Shown here: one piece after another, positions 35,764-45,701 of the stretch | How positions within the stretch are numbered: the first letter of the stretch is position 1 | Layout of the letters: the number at the start of each line of letters is the position of its first letter | Assembly (NCBI GenBank): GCA_014728035.1 | Contig: WJMJ01000042.1 | Coordinates: forward strand, 1-54,649 | Origin: Promethearchaeota archaeon | GTDB taxonomy: Archaea; Asgardarchaeota; Thorarchaeia; Thorarchaeales; Thorarchaeaceae | Direction: 5' to 3' | DNA: 54,649 nucleotides | Program-made: the position numbers and the translations under genes | The notes under the pieces: generated by a model | Seen by the model: the letters and a program-made list of their open reading frames with translations, nothing else | What the model was told of the DNA's origin: nothing | Databases searched by the model: none

Positions 35764-35773
35764 CTTTATACTT
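35764..35773 (+). promoter_or_regulatory. TATA-like box for the kinase at 35833
   Basis: CTTTATACTT, about 65 bases ahead of the TTG start, with RNA expected near 35794. AAAGG at 35818-35822 is the likely ribosome site. Confidence 0.35.
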
Positions 35774-35832
35774 GAGATTCTCTATTGTTGTAATTGGCCA
35801 CCCATCATTCTAATACAAAAGGATGTTAAATT

Positions 35833-38583
35833 TTGACACAAAGAGAACAATCTCAACCTCGTGGGTCTGAGAAAATGTCACATCCAATTCCGAAGTGGAG
35901 TATTATAGCTTCATCCCTGCATGATGGTTTTGCAATTATAAATGAAGATAATGAAATAGTATTTGCTAACTCTAGTTTAGCTGTAATGTTAGATACTACA
36001 ATAGAGAACTTGCTTGGTAAGAAAATTTTTGAAATTATGACTTCAGAAAGCAGGAAAATTGTTGCTCACAATATCCAAACTAGACGTGTTGGTAAATCTA
36101 GTCAATATGAAGTAGAGTTAAAAAAATCTGAAGAGGAGTCTGTTCCAGTTATTATTTCAGGTTCTCCAATATTTGATGAGAGTGGACATCACAAAGGATC
36201 TTTTGCGGTACTAACAGACATTACAAGGATAAGAGAAACAGAATTATCTCTCATGAAAAGTGAAAAGAAATTTCATCAAGTATTAGCAAATTCTCCTGAT
36301 ATTATCTATAGGACGAATCTGGAAAGTCAACAATTTGACTTCATTAGTCAAGCTTCGAAATTGATTCTTGAATTTGATCCTGAAGAAGTATTAGAAATGG
36401 GTACTACAGGTCTAATGGAAAGAGTACACCCTCATGACAAGCATCTACTTGAGAAATACCGGTTTTTTCAATCAGAATCCCCGGAGGATATAACCGGATC
36501 TCATATTCTGGAATATCGGATTCGAAAAAAGAGTGGAAAATATATCTGGGTAAGCGATGCTCACAAAGTTGTACCTGATGAATCAGGACAACCAGAATAC
36601 ATCATTGGAAACATTAGAGATATCTCAAAATATCGAGATGCACAAGATGCACTAACTAAGACTGAAATTCTAATGTCGAATGTGTTTGCTAGTATTCAAG
36701 ATGGCATTAGTATATTGGATAATCAAATGAGAATTGTTCAAGTCAATCCAACAATGGAAACATGGTACAAACATAGCATGCCATTGATAGGGAAAAAATG
36801 CTACAAAGCATATCAAGGGAGAGATCAGCCCTGTGTTATTTGCCCAACTATTCAGTCAATGAGGGATAAAACAGCAAATCGTGAAATTATCCCCTACATA
36901 GGGGGAGCGGGAGAGGTTATCGGTTGGTTCGAATTGTATAGCTTTCCTTTAATTGACCAACGCACTCAAGACATTACTGGAATTATTGAATATGTTAGAG
37001 ACGTTACTGAGAGAGAAAAGGCTGAAGACATCCTTAGAGCTCAACGAGACTTAGGAGTTGCAGTATCAGGTAAACTCTCATACCAAGAAAACTTGCAAAC
37101 AATCTTAGATATCATTATCCGAGTGACTGATAATGATTCAGGTGGCCTCTATCTCATCAATAAGGAAACTGGAAACCTTGAAATGCAATGTTCTAAGGGG
37201 CTCTCTCAAGAATTCATTAATGCAACATCTACATATACTGCAGACTCGGACAGAATGAAATTAATACAAAAGGGGAAGGTTCTATATTTTGATTATTTGG
37301 CAATGGAAGATAGAAGAGAAGCAGTAATCAGAAACGAAGGTATTCGTTCATTTACCAGTATCCCATTAAAAATAGATAATGAAGTGATTGGTTGTCTTAA
37401 CATCACATCACATAATCAGACCAGTGTTTCAAATTATACAAGACAGGTAATAGAGATACTTACACCTCAAATAATGGGACTACTAGTAAGAATTCAAGCA
37501 GAGGAAAACACAAGAAAATCAGAAACAATGTATAAATTGCTCTCTGAAAGAAGTCTTCAAGGATTGGTAATCTTACAGAACGATTCGATCCTTTTTTGTA
37601 ACACTGCATTTTGTGAAATAATTGGATATTCTCAAGAGGAAATATCGAGATTTACAGCTGAAGACTTGTGGCAATTAATACCAGATAATGAACGCAAAGA
37701 AATTCAAGATATAGTAGTCAATAACTCGATACAGCCTGGCGAATCCAAATTTTCAAGGATATCACTCATTCATAAAGATGGAAGTATAAGACATGTAGAA
37801 TCGTTTGTGACTCTAATTGAGATAAATGAAAAAATAATTACACAAATTGTAATAGTAGATATTTCAGATAGAGTGCAAGCTCAAATGCAGTTAAGTAACG
37901 CACGAGATAGAGCACTGTTATACCTAGATCTAATGGCACATGATATTAGAAATCAGCTGCAAGTAATCCTTGGTGCTGTTCAAACTGTAGCTGAAATCAG
38001 TGATGATGAGAAAATCATTGACATCGTTGCGATTGCAGAGGATGGCACGAAAAGATGTTCTAAAATAATTAGTAAAGTAAAATCAAGTGAAAAGCTTGAA
38101 CTTGTAGGTCTCAAATGTGAAAGAATAGATATAATCCTGAAGAAGGCAATAACTGATTTCAAGTCAGATAATCCATCAATAGAAATTAAGACGGATTTGA
38201 CGAATTCTCCATTATGGTCGTATATTGACCAATTTTTTGTGTCGGTGATTCAAAATATATTGGAAAATGCTATTGTTCACAATCCTCAGCCAGACTCAGA
38301 AAAACGCATATGGATCAGAGTACAATCACAGCAAAAAGGGTGTGAGATTTCAATTTCTGACAATGGAAAAGGAATTCCAGATTCTCAGAAGGATTCACTT
38401 TTTGATATGCAAAGACGCTTTGGAGGTGTATCACTACACCTGATACGTCAAATTATTGAGAAATACGGAGGAAAAATCAAAGTTCAGGATAGACTCCCAG
38501 GAGAACCAGAAAAAGGGACTGAATTTCTTCTATGGATTCCCACAGAAATTCATAAATTGCAGGGAGGTAAAGAAGTTTCATAA
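35833..38583 (+). CDS. Sensor histidine kinase, PAS-PAS-PAS-GAF-PAS-HisKA-HATPase
   Basis: 916 residues from TTG 35833 (ATG 35875 possible). PAS 1 about 20-130, PAS 2 about 138-265 (PAS_3 type, with YIWVSDAHKVV), PAS 3 about 275-395 with the three-Cys motif KCYKAYQGRDQPCVICPT, GAF about 400-555, PAS 4 about 565-690. The H-box is YLDLMAHDIRN with H703; the HATPase has the normal DNGKGIP and a C-terminal KYGGKIKVQDR. It lacks a receiver domain. Its H-box groups it with the kinases at 21114 and 46848. Its GAF resembles the third GAF of the neighbour at 38652. It lies 68 bases ahead of that gene and may be co-transcribed. Confidence 0.92.
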   Translation: MTQREQSQPRGSEKMSHPIPKWSIIASSLHDGFAIINEDNEIVFANSSLAVMLDTTIENLLGKKIFEIMTSESRKIVAHNIQTRRVGKSSQYEVELKKSEEESVPVIISGSPIFDESGHHKGSFAVLTDITRIRETELSLMKSEKKFHQVLANSPDIIYRTNLESQQFDFISQASKLILEFDPEEVLEMGTTGLMERVHPHDKHLLEKYRFFQSESPEDITGSHILEYRIRKKSGKYIWVSDAHKVVPDESGQPEYIIGNIRDISKYRDAQDALTKTEILMSNVFASIQDGISILDNQMRIVQVNPTMETWYKHSMPLIGKKCYKAYQGRDQPCVICPTIQSMRDKTANREIIPYIGGAGEVIGWFELYSFPLIDQRTQDITGIIEYVRDVTEREKAEDILRAQRDLGVAVSGKLSYQENLQTILDIIIRVTDNDSGGLYLINKETGNLEMQCSKGLSQEFINATSTYTADSDRMKLIQKGKVLYFDYLAMEDRREAVIRNEGIRSFTSIPLKIDNEVIGCLNITSHNQTSVSNYTRQVIEILTPQIMGLLVRIQAEENTRKSETMYKLLSERSLQGLVILQNDSILFCNTAFCEIIGYSQEEISRFTAEDLWQLIPDNERKEIQDIVVNNSIQPGESKFSRISLIHKDGSIRHVESFVTLIEINEKIITQIVIVDISDRVQAQMQLSNARDRALLYLDLMAHDIRNQLQVILGAVQTVAEISDDEKIIDIVAIAEDGTKRCSKIISKVKSSEKLELVGLKCERIDIILKKAITDFKSDNPSIEIKTDLTNSPLWSYIDQFFVSVIQNILENAIVHNPQPDSEKRIWIRVQSQQKGCEISISDNGKGIPDSQKDSLFDMQRRFGGVSLHLIRQIIEKYGGKIKVQDRLPGEPEKGTEFLLWIPTEIHKLQGGKEVS

Positions 38584-38651
38584 AACCAATGTGTTTTTTA
38601 GTACAGAACGAGTTGGAGTATTGAACTCTTGTTGGAAGGGGTATTATCACT

Positions 38652-41600
38652 TTGCATTTGAATGTTAATCTATTGATTGTCGATGATGACGACACTGCAC
38701 TTCTAATAGCAAAGAAATTTCTAGAAAAAGAAAAAGGATTTACAATATACACAGCTGATTGTGTGAAAGAAGGGTTAAAAATCATTAATCGAGTACGAAT
38801 CGATGCAATAATATCAGACTATCAAATGGATGAGCATACGGGACTTGATTTCCTTAGAATGCTCAGAAACACAGAATCTAAAATCCCTGTAATTATATTT
38901 ACAGCTCATTCAAGGGAGCAAGTTGCAATTGAAGCTCTAAATCTTGGTGCAGACTATTATGTAAAGAAAGAAGGGAATATAAAAACGCAATTCCTGGAGC
39001 TGGCTCATCTTGTTCGCACCGCGGTTTCTCATAGAAGAGCAGAGATACAACTCAAACGAGCTCACGATGAACTTGAAAGGAGAGTCACCAAAAGAACACA
39101 AGAATTAGTCAAAGCAAATCGTCAGCTGCAACAAGAGATAGAAGAGAGGGTAAAAACCGAGAAAGTCCTAGAAGAATCATTGGATAAAATAAAAGAAAAA
39201 GACCTCCTTCTCTCGACAATATTTTCTACTACACCAGACTTGATTTTCGTAAAAGATAGTGACCATAGATACGTAATCGTCAACAAAGCTTATGCAGACT
39301 TCTATAGAAAAAAACCCCATCAAATTATTGGTAGGACATTTGAAGAACTAGGAGAAAAATTCAGAACCAAATCAGAGGTAGAAAGGATAAAGAAACAAGA
39401 TTTAGAAGTATTGGAAAAAAAACTACCAATATACATTGCTGAACAAAAAGTAACGAGTCCAAGTGGTTCAATAAGATATTTTCAGACCACAAAATATCCC
39501 ATTTCAACAGCGGACTATCCTGAAGCAATACTAGGCATTTCAGTTGATGTCACCGAGAGCAAAATAGCAGCTGATATAATTTCTCGAAGGCTCAAATATG
39601 AAAAAACAATTTCGCAGTGCTCAAAGCATCTACTCACATCAAATCATACAGGAATGACGCCTATAGAACGGTCCATCGACTTGCTCATTTATGCAATAGG
39701 GGTTGAACGTGGTTATCTGTTTCTTTTCGATCCAAGTAGTAATAATGCTACGTTAGAGATAGAAGTCTTGAAAGACAAGGCACTTGCATGGACAACAGTT
39801 CTAGATCAACCAGTTATTTTAACTAAGAGTCACATGAAGAAATGGATTCAACATTTATCTAAGGGTTCATTAGTTGCAGGCTCTATTCGAGAACTTGATA
39901 GAAAAGAAAGAGCATTATTTACACCAGTAGAGGGAGGTTATTTCATCTTACTTCCTATTTTCATTAATCAGGAAGTAGGGGGAATACTTGGATTGGATAC
40001 CAGAAGCGAAAGAAACTGGTCGGATTCAGATATCAGAATGCTCCGAACCATTACAGAAATGATTGGATCTTTTCTTGAGAACCAAGTTGCAACAGAAGCC
40101 CTTAAACATAATGAAGAAAAATATCGTAGATTGCATGATACGATGAAACAAGGAGTAGTGTATTATAATTCGGACCACCAAATCATATCTGTGAATCAAG
40201 CTGCTCTTGACATCTTGGGAGTTAATGAAGATTCTATTCTTGGAAAAGAAGGAAGTAAGATCAACTTTGAATTTGTGGACCGAGAAGGAAATCCATTACC
40301 ATATGAAAATAGAACCTTCTATGAAGCATTCACAACAGGAAAAACCGTAAAGAATAGAATAGTTGGATTTCGAACAGAGAAGGGTATCAAATGGCTTTCA
40401 GTTACATCTGTTCCATTGTTTAATGGAGAATCCACCAAGCCGTATCAGGTACATTCGATTTTTGAAGATATTACAGAACAGAAACGGTCAATTTCGGTAC
40501 GTAGAGAAAGAGAAGCATTTAGAATTATGATGGAAAGTTACGGAGCAACCGATAATCTTGAAGATCTCTGTCAAAAGATACTTCAGAAACTTACACATTT
40601 GCTTGATTTCGATTCAGGTATCGTACGACTGAATATCGATGAAGACAAAATCATGCATCCTGTTGCGGTAAGTGGAAATCATCCAGGGGTTAGCAAAATT
40701 ACAGAAATCATTGAAAAATCTAAATGTCTGGATAAGTTACAATTTAAAGACGCCCATGAATCAATCTATATATCAGATATTACGAATGATGAGATACCAC
40801 ACGACACCCATTTGAAACAACTCTTGAAAGAAGGTGCATACTTTGGATATTCTTTATACAATTCTGTTGATGAATTGATTGGATACTTTGCCCTTACATC
40901 AAAAAAAACAAAACCATCAACTACTGACGAGAAACACTCTCTAGAAACAATTGCTCAAATGTTGCAGACAATAATTGAAAAAAGATTAGCAGATCATCAG
41001 ATTTCTCAAAATGTAGAAACATTACAAGCCATTCAAAAATCTCTCAAGCAAGAGAGAGATTATCTATCAACCCTCCATGATGCTTTACCTGATGTAGTTT
41101 TCACTGTTCGATTTCCAAACTTTGAAATCGAGTATTCAAATTCACGAGTATTGGGAACTTTTGGGTATCATCCTCAGGAAGTAATTGGACAACATCAAAG
41201 AATCCTATTTGCAAATGGAGAGGATGCAAAACGGTTTGAGAAATTTACTGAAAATGCAAATCTCTATAATGGGATGTCAATCTCATCAGAGGAATTAATG
41301 GTATCAAAAGACGGAACTATTTTTCCAGTGGAAATAATAATAACAGTAATTGAAAAGAATTCAGTTATTTCGAAGCTAGTATACATTGTCCGAGATATCA
41401 CTGATAAGAAGCGAGTCGAAAAGTTGGAAAAAGTACAAATCGATTTGGGTATTGCCCTTGCGGGATCAATATCTCTTGATGAAGCATTCAAGCAGTTTAC
41501 TCAAGCTGCGATAGAAGTAGCACATATGGACCATGGCGGGATATATATCCTGAAAGAAAGTAAGGGATTGGAACTATCATATCAAGAAGGACTGCCTAGC

Positions 41601-42905
41601 TTCTTTATTGAAAATGCTTCTTCATTTCCTTCAACATCCAAACAGTATGAAATAGTTATGCAAGGGCTACCTGTATATTCCAATTTGACAGAAATATCCA
41701 TTAAGTTAGATGAAATCAGAAAGAAGGCGAAAATAAAGGCAACTGCAGTGGTTCCAATTGTGCATATTAATGAGATTCTAGGATGTCTTGTTACTGGATC
41801 CACAAAAATAGATAACATACCTATCCAATCTCAGGATGCGTTAGAAGCCATAGCTACACTAGCGGGTATTGTGATAGCTAGGGTAGAATCTGAAACAAGA
41901 ATAAGACAAAGCGAAGACATGTTCCGAAAAGCCTTCGATTCAATTCCAGAACCCGCATATCTATGGGAAAAAATACATGATAGCAAAATCATCTTGCGCA
42001 TGGTCAATAAGACTGTCATGGATGAAAGTAATGGTGAAATGAAATCTATGATTGGTCATGATATTGAGGAAATCTATCCAAATATGCCAGAATTGCTTGA
42101 AGCTATAAATCACACTCTCTCTACAGGAGAAAATGTAAGAGGTGAAATGCCTTTTGATTCGAAATACGGAAACTTAGATGGCTGGTACATTTGGAGTTTT
42201 GCTGAACCTGTCGATAACCTTGTTTTGATGATTCTTACAGACATCACTTCCCATAAACTGACTCAAAAGGTTCTTTCTCGGCAAAGAGCGGAGCTTAGTG
42301 AATTTGCACATCAGATGAACCATGACCTGAGAAATCCTCTCCACAATATCCTTGGATATGTAGAATTATTGGAAGATGAATATTCAGAAAAGTATCTCTC
42401 ACGTATCAAATTAATGGTTAGAACGATGGAATCCCTACTCCAAAAGAGTGTCAAGCTAGCAGATGCTGGAGAAGTTATTGGAAAAGAAACCATAACCAGC
42501 CTTGAAGAAATAGTCAAGATTTCTGCACAAGGAATTGTTCCAGAAAACATTGACATCGTGATTGGAGAACTCCCTAACGTATTATGTGACAAAGAAAAAG
42601 TCATTCAGATAATTCAAAATATTTTGAGAAATGCAGTGGAACACGGAGAGCCTACAGAAATCACATTCATCTCCAAGGAAAAAGAATCAGGCGTTGATAT
42701 TCTAATTCAAAATAATGGACATCCTATTTCTGAAGACATAGCTGACAAGCTATTTCTTGAGAGAGTTACAACCAAGAAAGATGGGGGATTTGGTCTATCT
42801 ATTGTGAAAAAACTAATCGAAGCTCACGAATGGTCTATTACACTTGATGATTCAAAGTACCCCTCCTTTAGAATTTCAATTCCAAAAGACAGTATTTCAG
42901 TCTAA
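38652..42905 (+). CDS. Giant hybrid sensor histidine kinase: receiver, coiled coil, four PAS, three GAF, kinase core
   Basis: 1417 residues, start TTG 38652 or 38658 (GGAAGGGG is 10 to 16 bases upstream). Receiver (1-120) with acceptor D56 in ISDYQM, followed by DEHTG where relatives have P-x-M-D/N-G. A coiled coil (about 128-178; HDELERRVTKRTQELVKANR) couples it to PAS 1 (about 180-300), GAF 1 (about 310-480), PAS 2 (about 485-610), GAF 2 (about 620-775), PAS 3 (about 795-920), GAF 3 (about 925-1075) and PAS 4 (about 1080-1195). H-box FAHQMNHDLRN, H1224; G1 box QNNGHPIS. It forms a subfamily with the kinases at 1997 and 29874. Confidence 0.92.
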   Translation: MHLNVNLLIVDDDDTALLIAKKFLEKEKGFTIYTADCVKEGLKIINRVRIDAIISDYQMDEHTGLDFLRMLRNTESKIPVIIFTAHSREQVAIEALNLGADYYVKKEGNIKTQFLELAHLVRTAVSHRRAEIQLKRAHDELERRVTKRTQELVKANRQLQQEIEERVKTEKVLEESLDKIKEKDLLLSTIFSTTPDLIFVKDSDHRYVIVNKAYADFYRKKPHQIIGRTFEELGEKFRTKSEVERIKKQDLEVLEKKLPIYIAEQKVTSPSGSIRYFQTTKYPISTADYPEAILGISVDVTESKIAADIISRRLKYEKTISQCSKHLLTSNHTGMTPIERSIDLLIYAIGVERGYLFLFDPSSNNATLEIEVLKDKALAWTTVLDQPVILTKSHMKKWIQHLSKGSLVAGSIRELDRKERALFTPVEGGYFILLPIFINQEVGGILGLDTRSERNWSDSDIRMLRTITEMIGSFLENQVATEALKHNEEKYRRLHDTMKQGVVYYNSDHQIISVNQAALDILGVNEDSILGKEGSKINFEFVDREGNPLPYENRTFYEAFTTGKTVKNRIVGFRTEKGIKWLSVTSVPLFNGESTKPYQVHSIFEDITEQKRSISVRREREAFRIMMESYGATDNLEDLCQKILQKLTHLLDFDSGIVRLNIDEDKIMHPVAVSGNHPGVSKITEIIEKSKCLDKLQFKDAHESIYISDITNDEIPHDTHLKQLLKEGAYFGYSLYNSVDELIGYFALTSKKTKPSTTDEKHSLETIAQMLQTIIEKRLADHQISQNVETLQAIQKSLKQERDYLSTLHDALPDVVFTVRFPNFEIEYSNSRVLGTFGYHPQEVIGQHQRILFANGEDAKRFEKFTENANLYNGMSISSEELMVSKDGTIFPVEIIITVIEKNSVISKLVYIVRDITDKKRVEKLEKVQIDLGIALAGSISLDEAFKQFTQAAIEVAHMDHGGIYILKESKGLELSYQEGLPSFFIENASSFPSTSKQYEIVMQGLPVYSNLTEISIKLDEIRKKAKIKATAVVPIVHINEILGCLVTGSTKIDNIPIQSQDALEAIATLAGIVIARVESETRIRQSEDMFRKAFDSIPEPAYLWEKIHDSKIILRMVNKTVMDESNGEMKSMIGHDIEEIYPNMPELLEAINHTLSTGENVRGEMPFDSKYGNLDGWYIWSFAEPVDNLVLMILTDITSHKLTQKVLSRQRAELSEFAHQMNHDLRNPLHNILGYVELLEDEYSEKYLSRIKLMVRTMESLLQKSVKLADAGEVIGKETITSLEEIVKISAQGIVPENIDIVIGELPNVLCDKEKVIQIIQNILRNAVEHGEPTEITFISKEKESGVDILIQNNGHPISEDIADKLFLERVTTKKDGGFGLSIVKKLIEAHEWSITLDDSKYPSFRISIPKDSISV

Positions 42906-43090
42906 AATAGCTGGACTGTGATACATATAGACACAATTTAACTCATGAATCCAGAAAATTCAATATTTTGTTTAGGAAATAGGCAACAAAATTTTTCAGA
43001 GTTAATAAATAAAAAACAGGAAAAATGGACGATAGGTAAAGAATGATAATTCCTCTAGGTGACTATTCGGAGTGGTTCTTTGGAGTGCTA

Positions 43091-43161
43091 TTTTATAAAA
43101 TGGATTCGTATATTTAGCAAGTGGACTTATCAAGTAGATTCTTGAAGTGGTTGATTGAGGT
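43091..43161 (+). promoter_or_regulatory. Promoter and ribosome site of the HD hydrolase gene
   Basis: TTTTATAAAA (43091-43100) is the cleanest TATA box in the window. GAGGT (43157-43161) lies six bases ahead of ATG 43168. The rest of 42906-43090 shows nothing I can name. Confidence 0.5.
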
Positions 43162-43167
43162 AAAGAG

Positions 43168-43761
43168 ATGTCATTTCCAAAACGCTTACAAAAACAGCTA
43201 GATTTCATAATGAGAATAGATGACTTGAAACAAATCATCAGACAAACACTACTGATTTCAGATAGGCGACAAGAAAACGATGCTGAACATTCTTGGCACC
43301 TTGCGACAATGGCAATTCTATTGCAAGAATACTCGAATGTTGAAGTTGATCTCCTTCGAGTGGTACAAATGGTTCTAATTCATGATATAATTGAGATTGA
43401 AGCTGGGGATACCTTTTGCTACGATAAAGAAGGACAAATCGACAAGAAAGCTAGAGAAATAGAAGCTGCTAATAAGATATTCACGAAATTACCTTCTGAC
43501 CAAGCAATACATTTTCGAAAATTATGGGACGAATTTGAAACTACTCTTACCCCGGAGGCAAAATTCGCAGCGGCTCTTGATAGATTACAACCTTTACTTC
43601 AAAATTTTAGAACAGATGGAGAATCTTGGCTTAAGCATGGGATAACCCGGAAACAAGTAATTGAACGAAATCATCATATTTCTGAAGGTTCCAAGCTCTT
43701 GTGGGAGTACGCAACTTGGCTCATTGATGAATCAGTAAATCGAGGATATCTCAAAGATTAA
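43168..43761 (+). CDS. HD-domain phosphohydrolase (YfbR/HDDC2-like)
   Basis: 197 residues. Metal ligands: H41 in NDAEHSWHLATM, H72-D73 in LIHDIIEIEAGDT with E77, and a later D in ALDRLQPLLQNF. Family members of this size cleave 5'-deoxynucleotide monophosphates to nucleosides and phosphate and need divalent metal. The substrate here is not proven. The start is fixed by GAGGT at 43157. It overlaps the convergent dehydratase gene by 11 bases at their 3' ends. Confidence 0.85.
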   Translation: MSFPKRLQKQLDFIMRIDDLKQIIRQTLLISDRRQENDAEHSWHLATMAILLQEYSNVEVDLLRVVQMVLIHDIIEIEAGDTFCYDKEGQIDKKAREIEAANKIFTKLPSDQAIHFRKLWDEFETTLTPEAKFAAALDRLQPLLQNFRTDGESWLKHGITRKQVIERNHHISEGSKLLWEYATWLIDESVNRGYLKD

Positions 43762-44731
43762 TACCAGAACCTCCACCAATTTTGTGCTCAAAATTGATGA
43801 AATAATCGGATAGATCAACGTTTCCTCCACTTATGATAACCCCGATTTTTTGCCCATCTAGCTGTTTCTTCTGTTTAACTAGTGCTGCAATTGGAACCGC
43901 TCCAGATGGTTCTACTACTAACTTCATCCGTTCCCAGAGAAATCTCATTGCTTCTAGAATCTCTTTTTCAGAAACAGTAATAATGTCATCCACAAAATTG
44001 AGAATGATTTCAAAAGTATTTTCACCTAAAGAAGTACGGAGTCCATCAGCAAACGTATTGGGGTTCACACTAGGAATGAATTTCTTTGCTTTGAATGATT
44101 TATAAGCATCATCAGCATTCTCAGGCTCTCCAGCAATTATGCGAGCATCTGGACATTTACTCTTGGTCACAATTGATGTTCCACTCAGGAGACCCCCACC
44201 TCCAACAGGAGTCATCATGATATCAATACAGCCCACTTCAGATATGAATTCTAAAGCAGCAGTTCCTGCCCCTGCAATGACTCTCAAATCATTGTAAGGA
44301 TGAATTAATGTATATCCATACTCCTCAATCAATTCTTCAGTTGTAGCAATCCTTGATTCCAATGTAGGTTTGCAAAGAATCACTTTTGCACCATATCCTT
44401 TGGTTGCTTGAATTTTGACGGGTGATGAGTCTGAAGGCATGACAATTGTTGCTTCTATGTTTAACATCTTTGCGGCTAAAGAAACTGCTTGAGCATGATT
44501 ACCAGACGAATGTGCAACAACTCCTACTTCCTTTTCCTCAGAACTAAGAAGACTTAGTGCATTTAAGGCACCTCTGAATTTGAAAGCTCCAACTCTCTGG
44601 AAATTCTCACATTTCAGATAGACCTTACATCGTGTAAGAGAATCTAATGTATTTGAAGTCATAATTGGAGTTTTCACAATATATTGCTCAATTCGTTTAT
44701 GGGCTGCTAGGATGTCTTCAACAGATAGCAT
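43751..44731 (-). CDS. Threonine/serine dehydratase or serine racemase-like PLP enzyme
   Basis: About 326 residues from ATG 44731 (ATG 44743 or TTG 44746 add a few unneeded residues). Fold-type II PLP enzyme: the Schiff-base lysine is in GAFKFRGA (K56 counted from 44746), followed by SSGNHAQAVS and the phosphate loop PVGGGGLLSG. It lacks the C-terminal ACT regulatory domain of biosynthetic IlvA, so the catabolic TdcB or racemase type is likely: threonine to 2-oxobutyrate plus ammonia, or serine to pyruvate. Conserved SGGNVD near the end is present. Alone, minus strand; it diverges from the small membrane protein at 44815. Confidence 0.88.
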   Translation of the reverse strand: MLSVEDILAAHKRIEQYIVKTPIMTSNTLDSLTRCKVYLKCENFQRVGAFKFRGALNALSLLSSEEKEVGVVAHSSGNHAQAVSLAAKMLNIEATIVMPSDSSPVKIQATKGYGAKVILCKPTLESRIATTEELIEEYGYTLIHPYNDLRVIAGAGTAALEFISEVGCIDIMMTPVGGGGLLSGTSIVTKSKCPDARIIAGEPENADDAYKSFKAKKFIPSVNPNTFADGLRTSLGENTFEIILNFVDDIITVSEKEILEAMRFLWERMKLVVEPSGAVPIAALVKQKKQLDGQKIGVIISGGNVDLSDYFINFEHKIGGGSGINL

Positions 44732-44814
44732 AAGGATGAACATCAAAGTACAGGTGAAAAGAGTTTTGAATTACTTACAAAAATTCTAAAGGGATTGAGA
44801 AATATGAGTAATGT

Positions 44815-45216
44815 GTGCAGATTGTGGAGATAGTCATTGACATATTGATAATCATCCTGGGATTAGTAGTTGCAGGAGAAGCAATAGCCCTTTTTCTCGG
44901 ATCGAGTCTATCAGGTTTTGAGCGACAAACATGGCAAACAATACCCAACATCACATTTCTTGTTTTTGACATAATTACTGGAGTAGCAATAGTTTTTCTA
45001 ACTATAGCAAAAAAAGAACTTACAAATTATCCACTTGTATTATCAACATTTATTGTAGTGATTATCATCACACATCTTTTACGAGATATTGAGTTTCTGA
45101 TAGATACAGTTGAGAAATTCATAGCAAACACACCTCTGCTTGTTGTAAATAATCTGAAGTTAATTATAGCAATTTTTCTTCTCATCGCAGAATTCTTGAA
45201 TCTTAGATATATGTAG
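44815..45216 (+). CDS. Small membrane protein, four helices
   Basis: 133 residues from GTG 44815. Four hydrophobic stretches: about 4-26, 42-63, 70-90 and 105-128. Short polar loops only, no motif known to me. Divergent from the dehydratase and 72 bases ahead of another small membrane protein at 45289 in the same direction. I cannot give a function. Confidence 0.55.
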   Translation: MQIVEIVIDILIIILGLVVAGEAIALFLGSSLSGFERQTWQTIPNITFLVFDIITGVAIVFLTIAKKELTNYPLVLSTFIVVIIITHLLRDIEFLIDTVEKFIANTPLLVVNNLKLIIAIFLLIAEFLNLRYM

Positions 45217-45288
45217 CAAATAGCCATTCGTAACAGATATGAAGCTATTTCAAACACATTAGCACAAGTACGAATAGGAGTAAACATC

Positions 45289-45642
45289 ATGGCAAAAACA
45301 CCACTAGGCGTAATGATTCTTGGAATAATACATATTCTGATTGGAGCTTTAATGTTTGCAGGAGCAGGCCTTTTAGGACCTCTAACAGACTGGATTATCA
45401 GTCCGATTGTATTATCTATTGCAAACGCAAGTACGATAATAGCAATCTTCTATATTATACTTGGAATATGTCTGATATTAATGATGACTTGGGCATGGTA
45501 TGTAGGAATAGCATTTGCGATTATCAACGTACTTTTTTCAGTTCTTGGATTCCCTAGTATTCAATGGATCACTCTCATCATCAATCTATTGATAATCTTC
45601 TATCTTAATAGCAGAGGGATAAGAAGAAGATTTAGTGTCTAA
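45289..45642 (+). CDS. Small membrane protein of the archaeal four-helix MAKTPLGV type
   Basis: 117 residues, ATG start eight bases after AGGAG (45276-45280). Four hydrophobic segments: about 7-30, 36-55, 60-82 and 87-108, with a basic tail RGIRRRFSV. Short archaeal proteins beginning with a TPLGVxIL pattern recur as uncharacterised membrane proteins. A perfect terminator hairpin lies 14 bases after its stop. Confidence 0.65.
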   Translation: MAKTPLGVMILGIIHILIGALMFAGAGLLGPLTDWIISPIVLSIANASTIIAIFYIILGICLILMMTWAWYVGIAFAIINVLFSVLGFPSIQWITLIINLLIIFYLNSRGIRRRFSV

Positions 45643-45656
45643 GGATATAGAAGACG

Positions 45657-45677
45657 GCTGTCAGACATTCTGACAGC
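45657..45677 (+). terminator. Perfect hairpin with T-rich tail
   Basis: GCTGTCAG, loop ACATT, CTGACAGC, then TTGCTTAATATTTTGG. 14 bases after the stop at 45642. It makes a TTG start at 45678 for the next gene unlikely. Confidence 0.6.
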
Positions 45678-45701
45678 TTGCTTAATATTTTGGTGAATAG
45701 A

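Noticed and set aside
45678..45701. TTG start for the FMN-binding protein
   Set aside because: It touches the terminator hairpin (45657-45677); ATG 45702 has GGTGA at the right distance.
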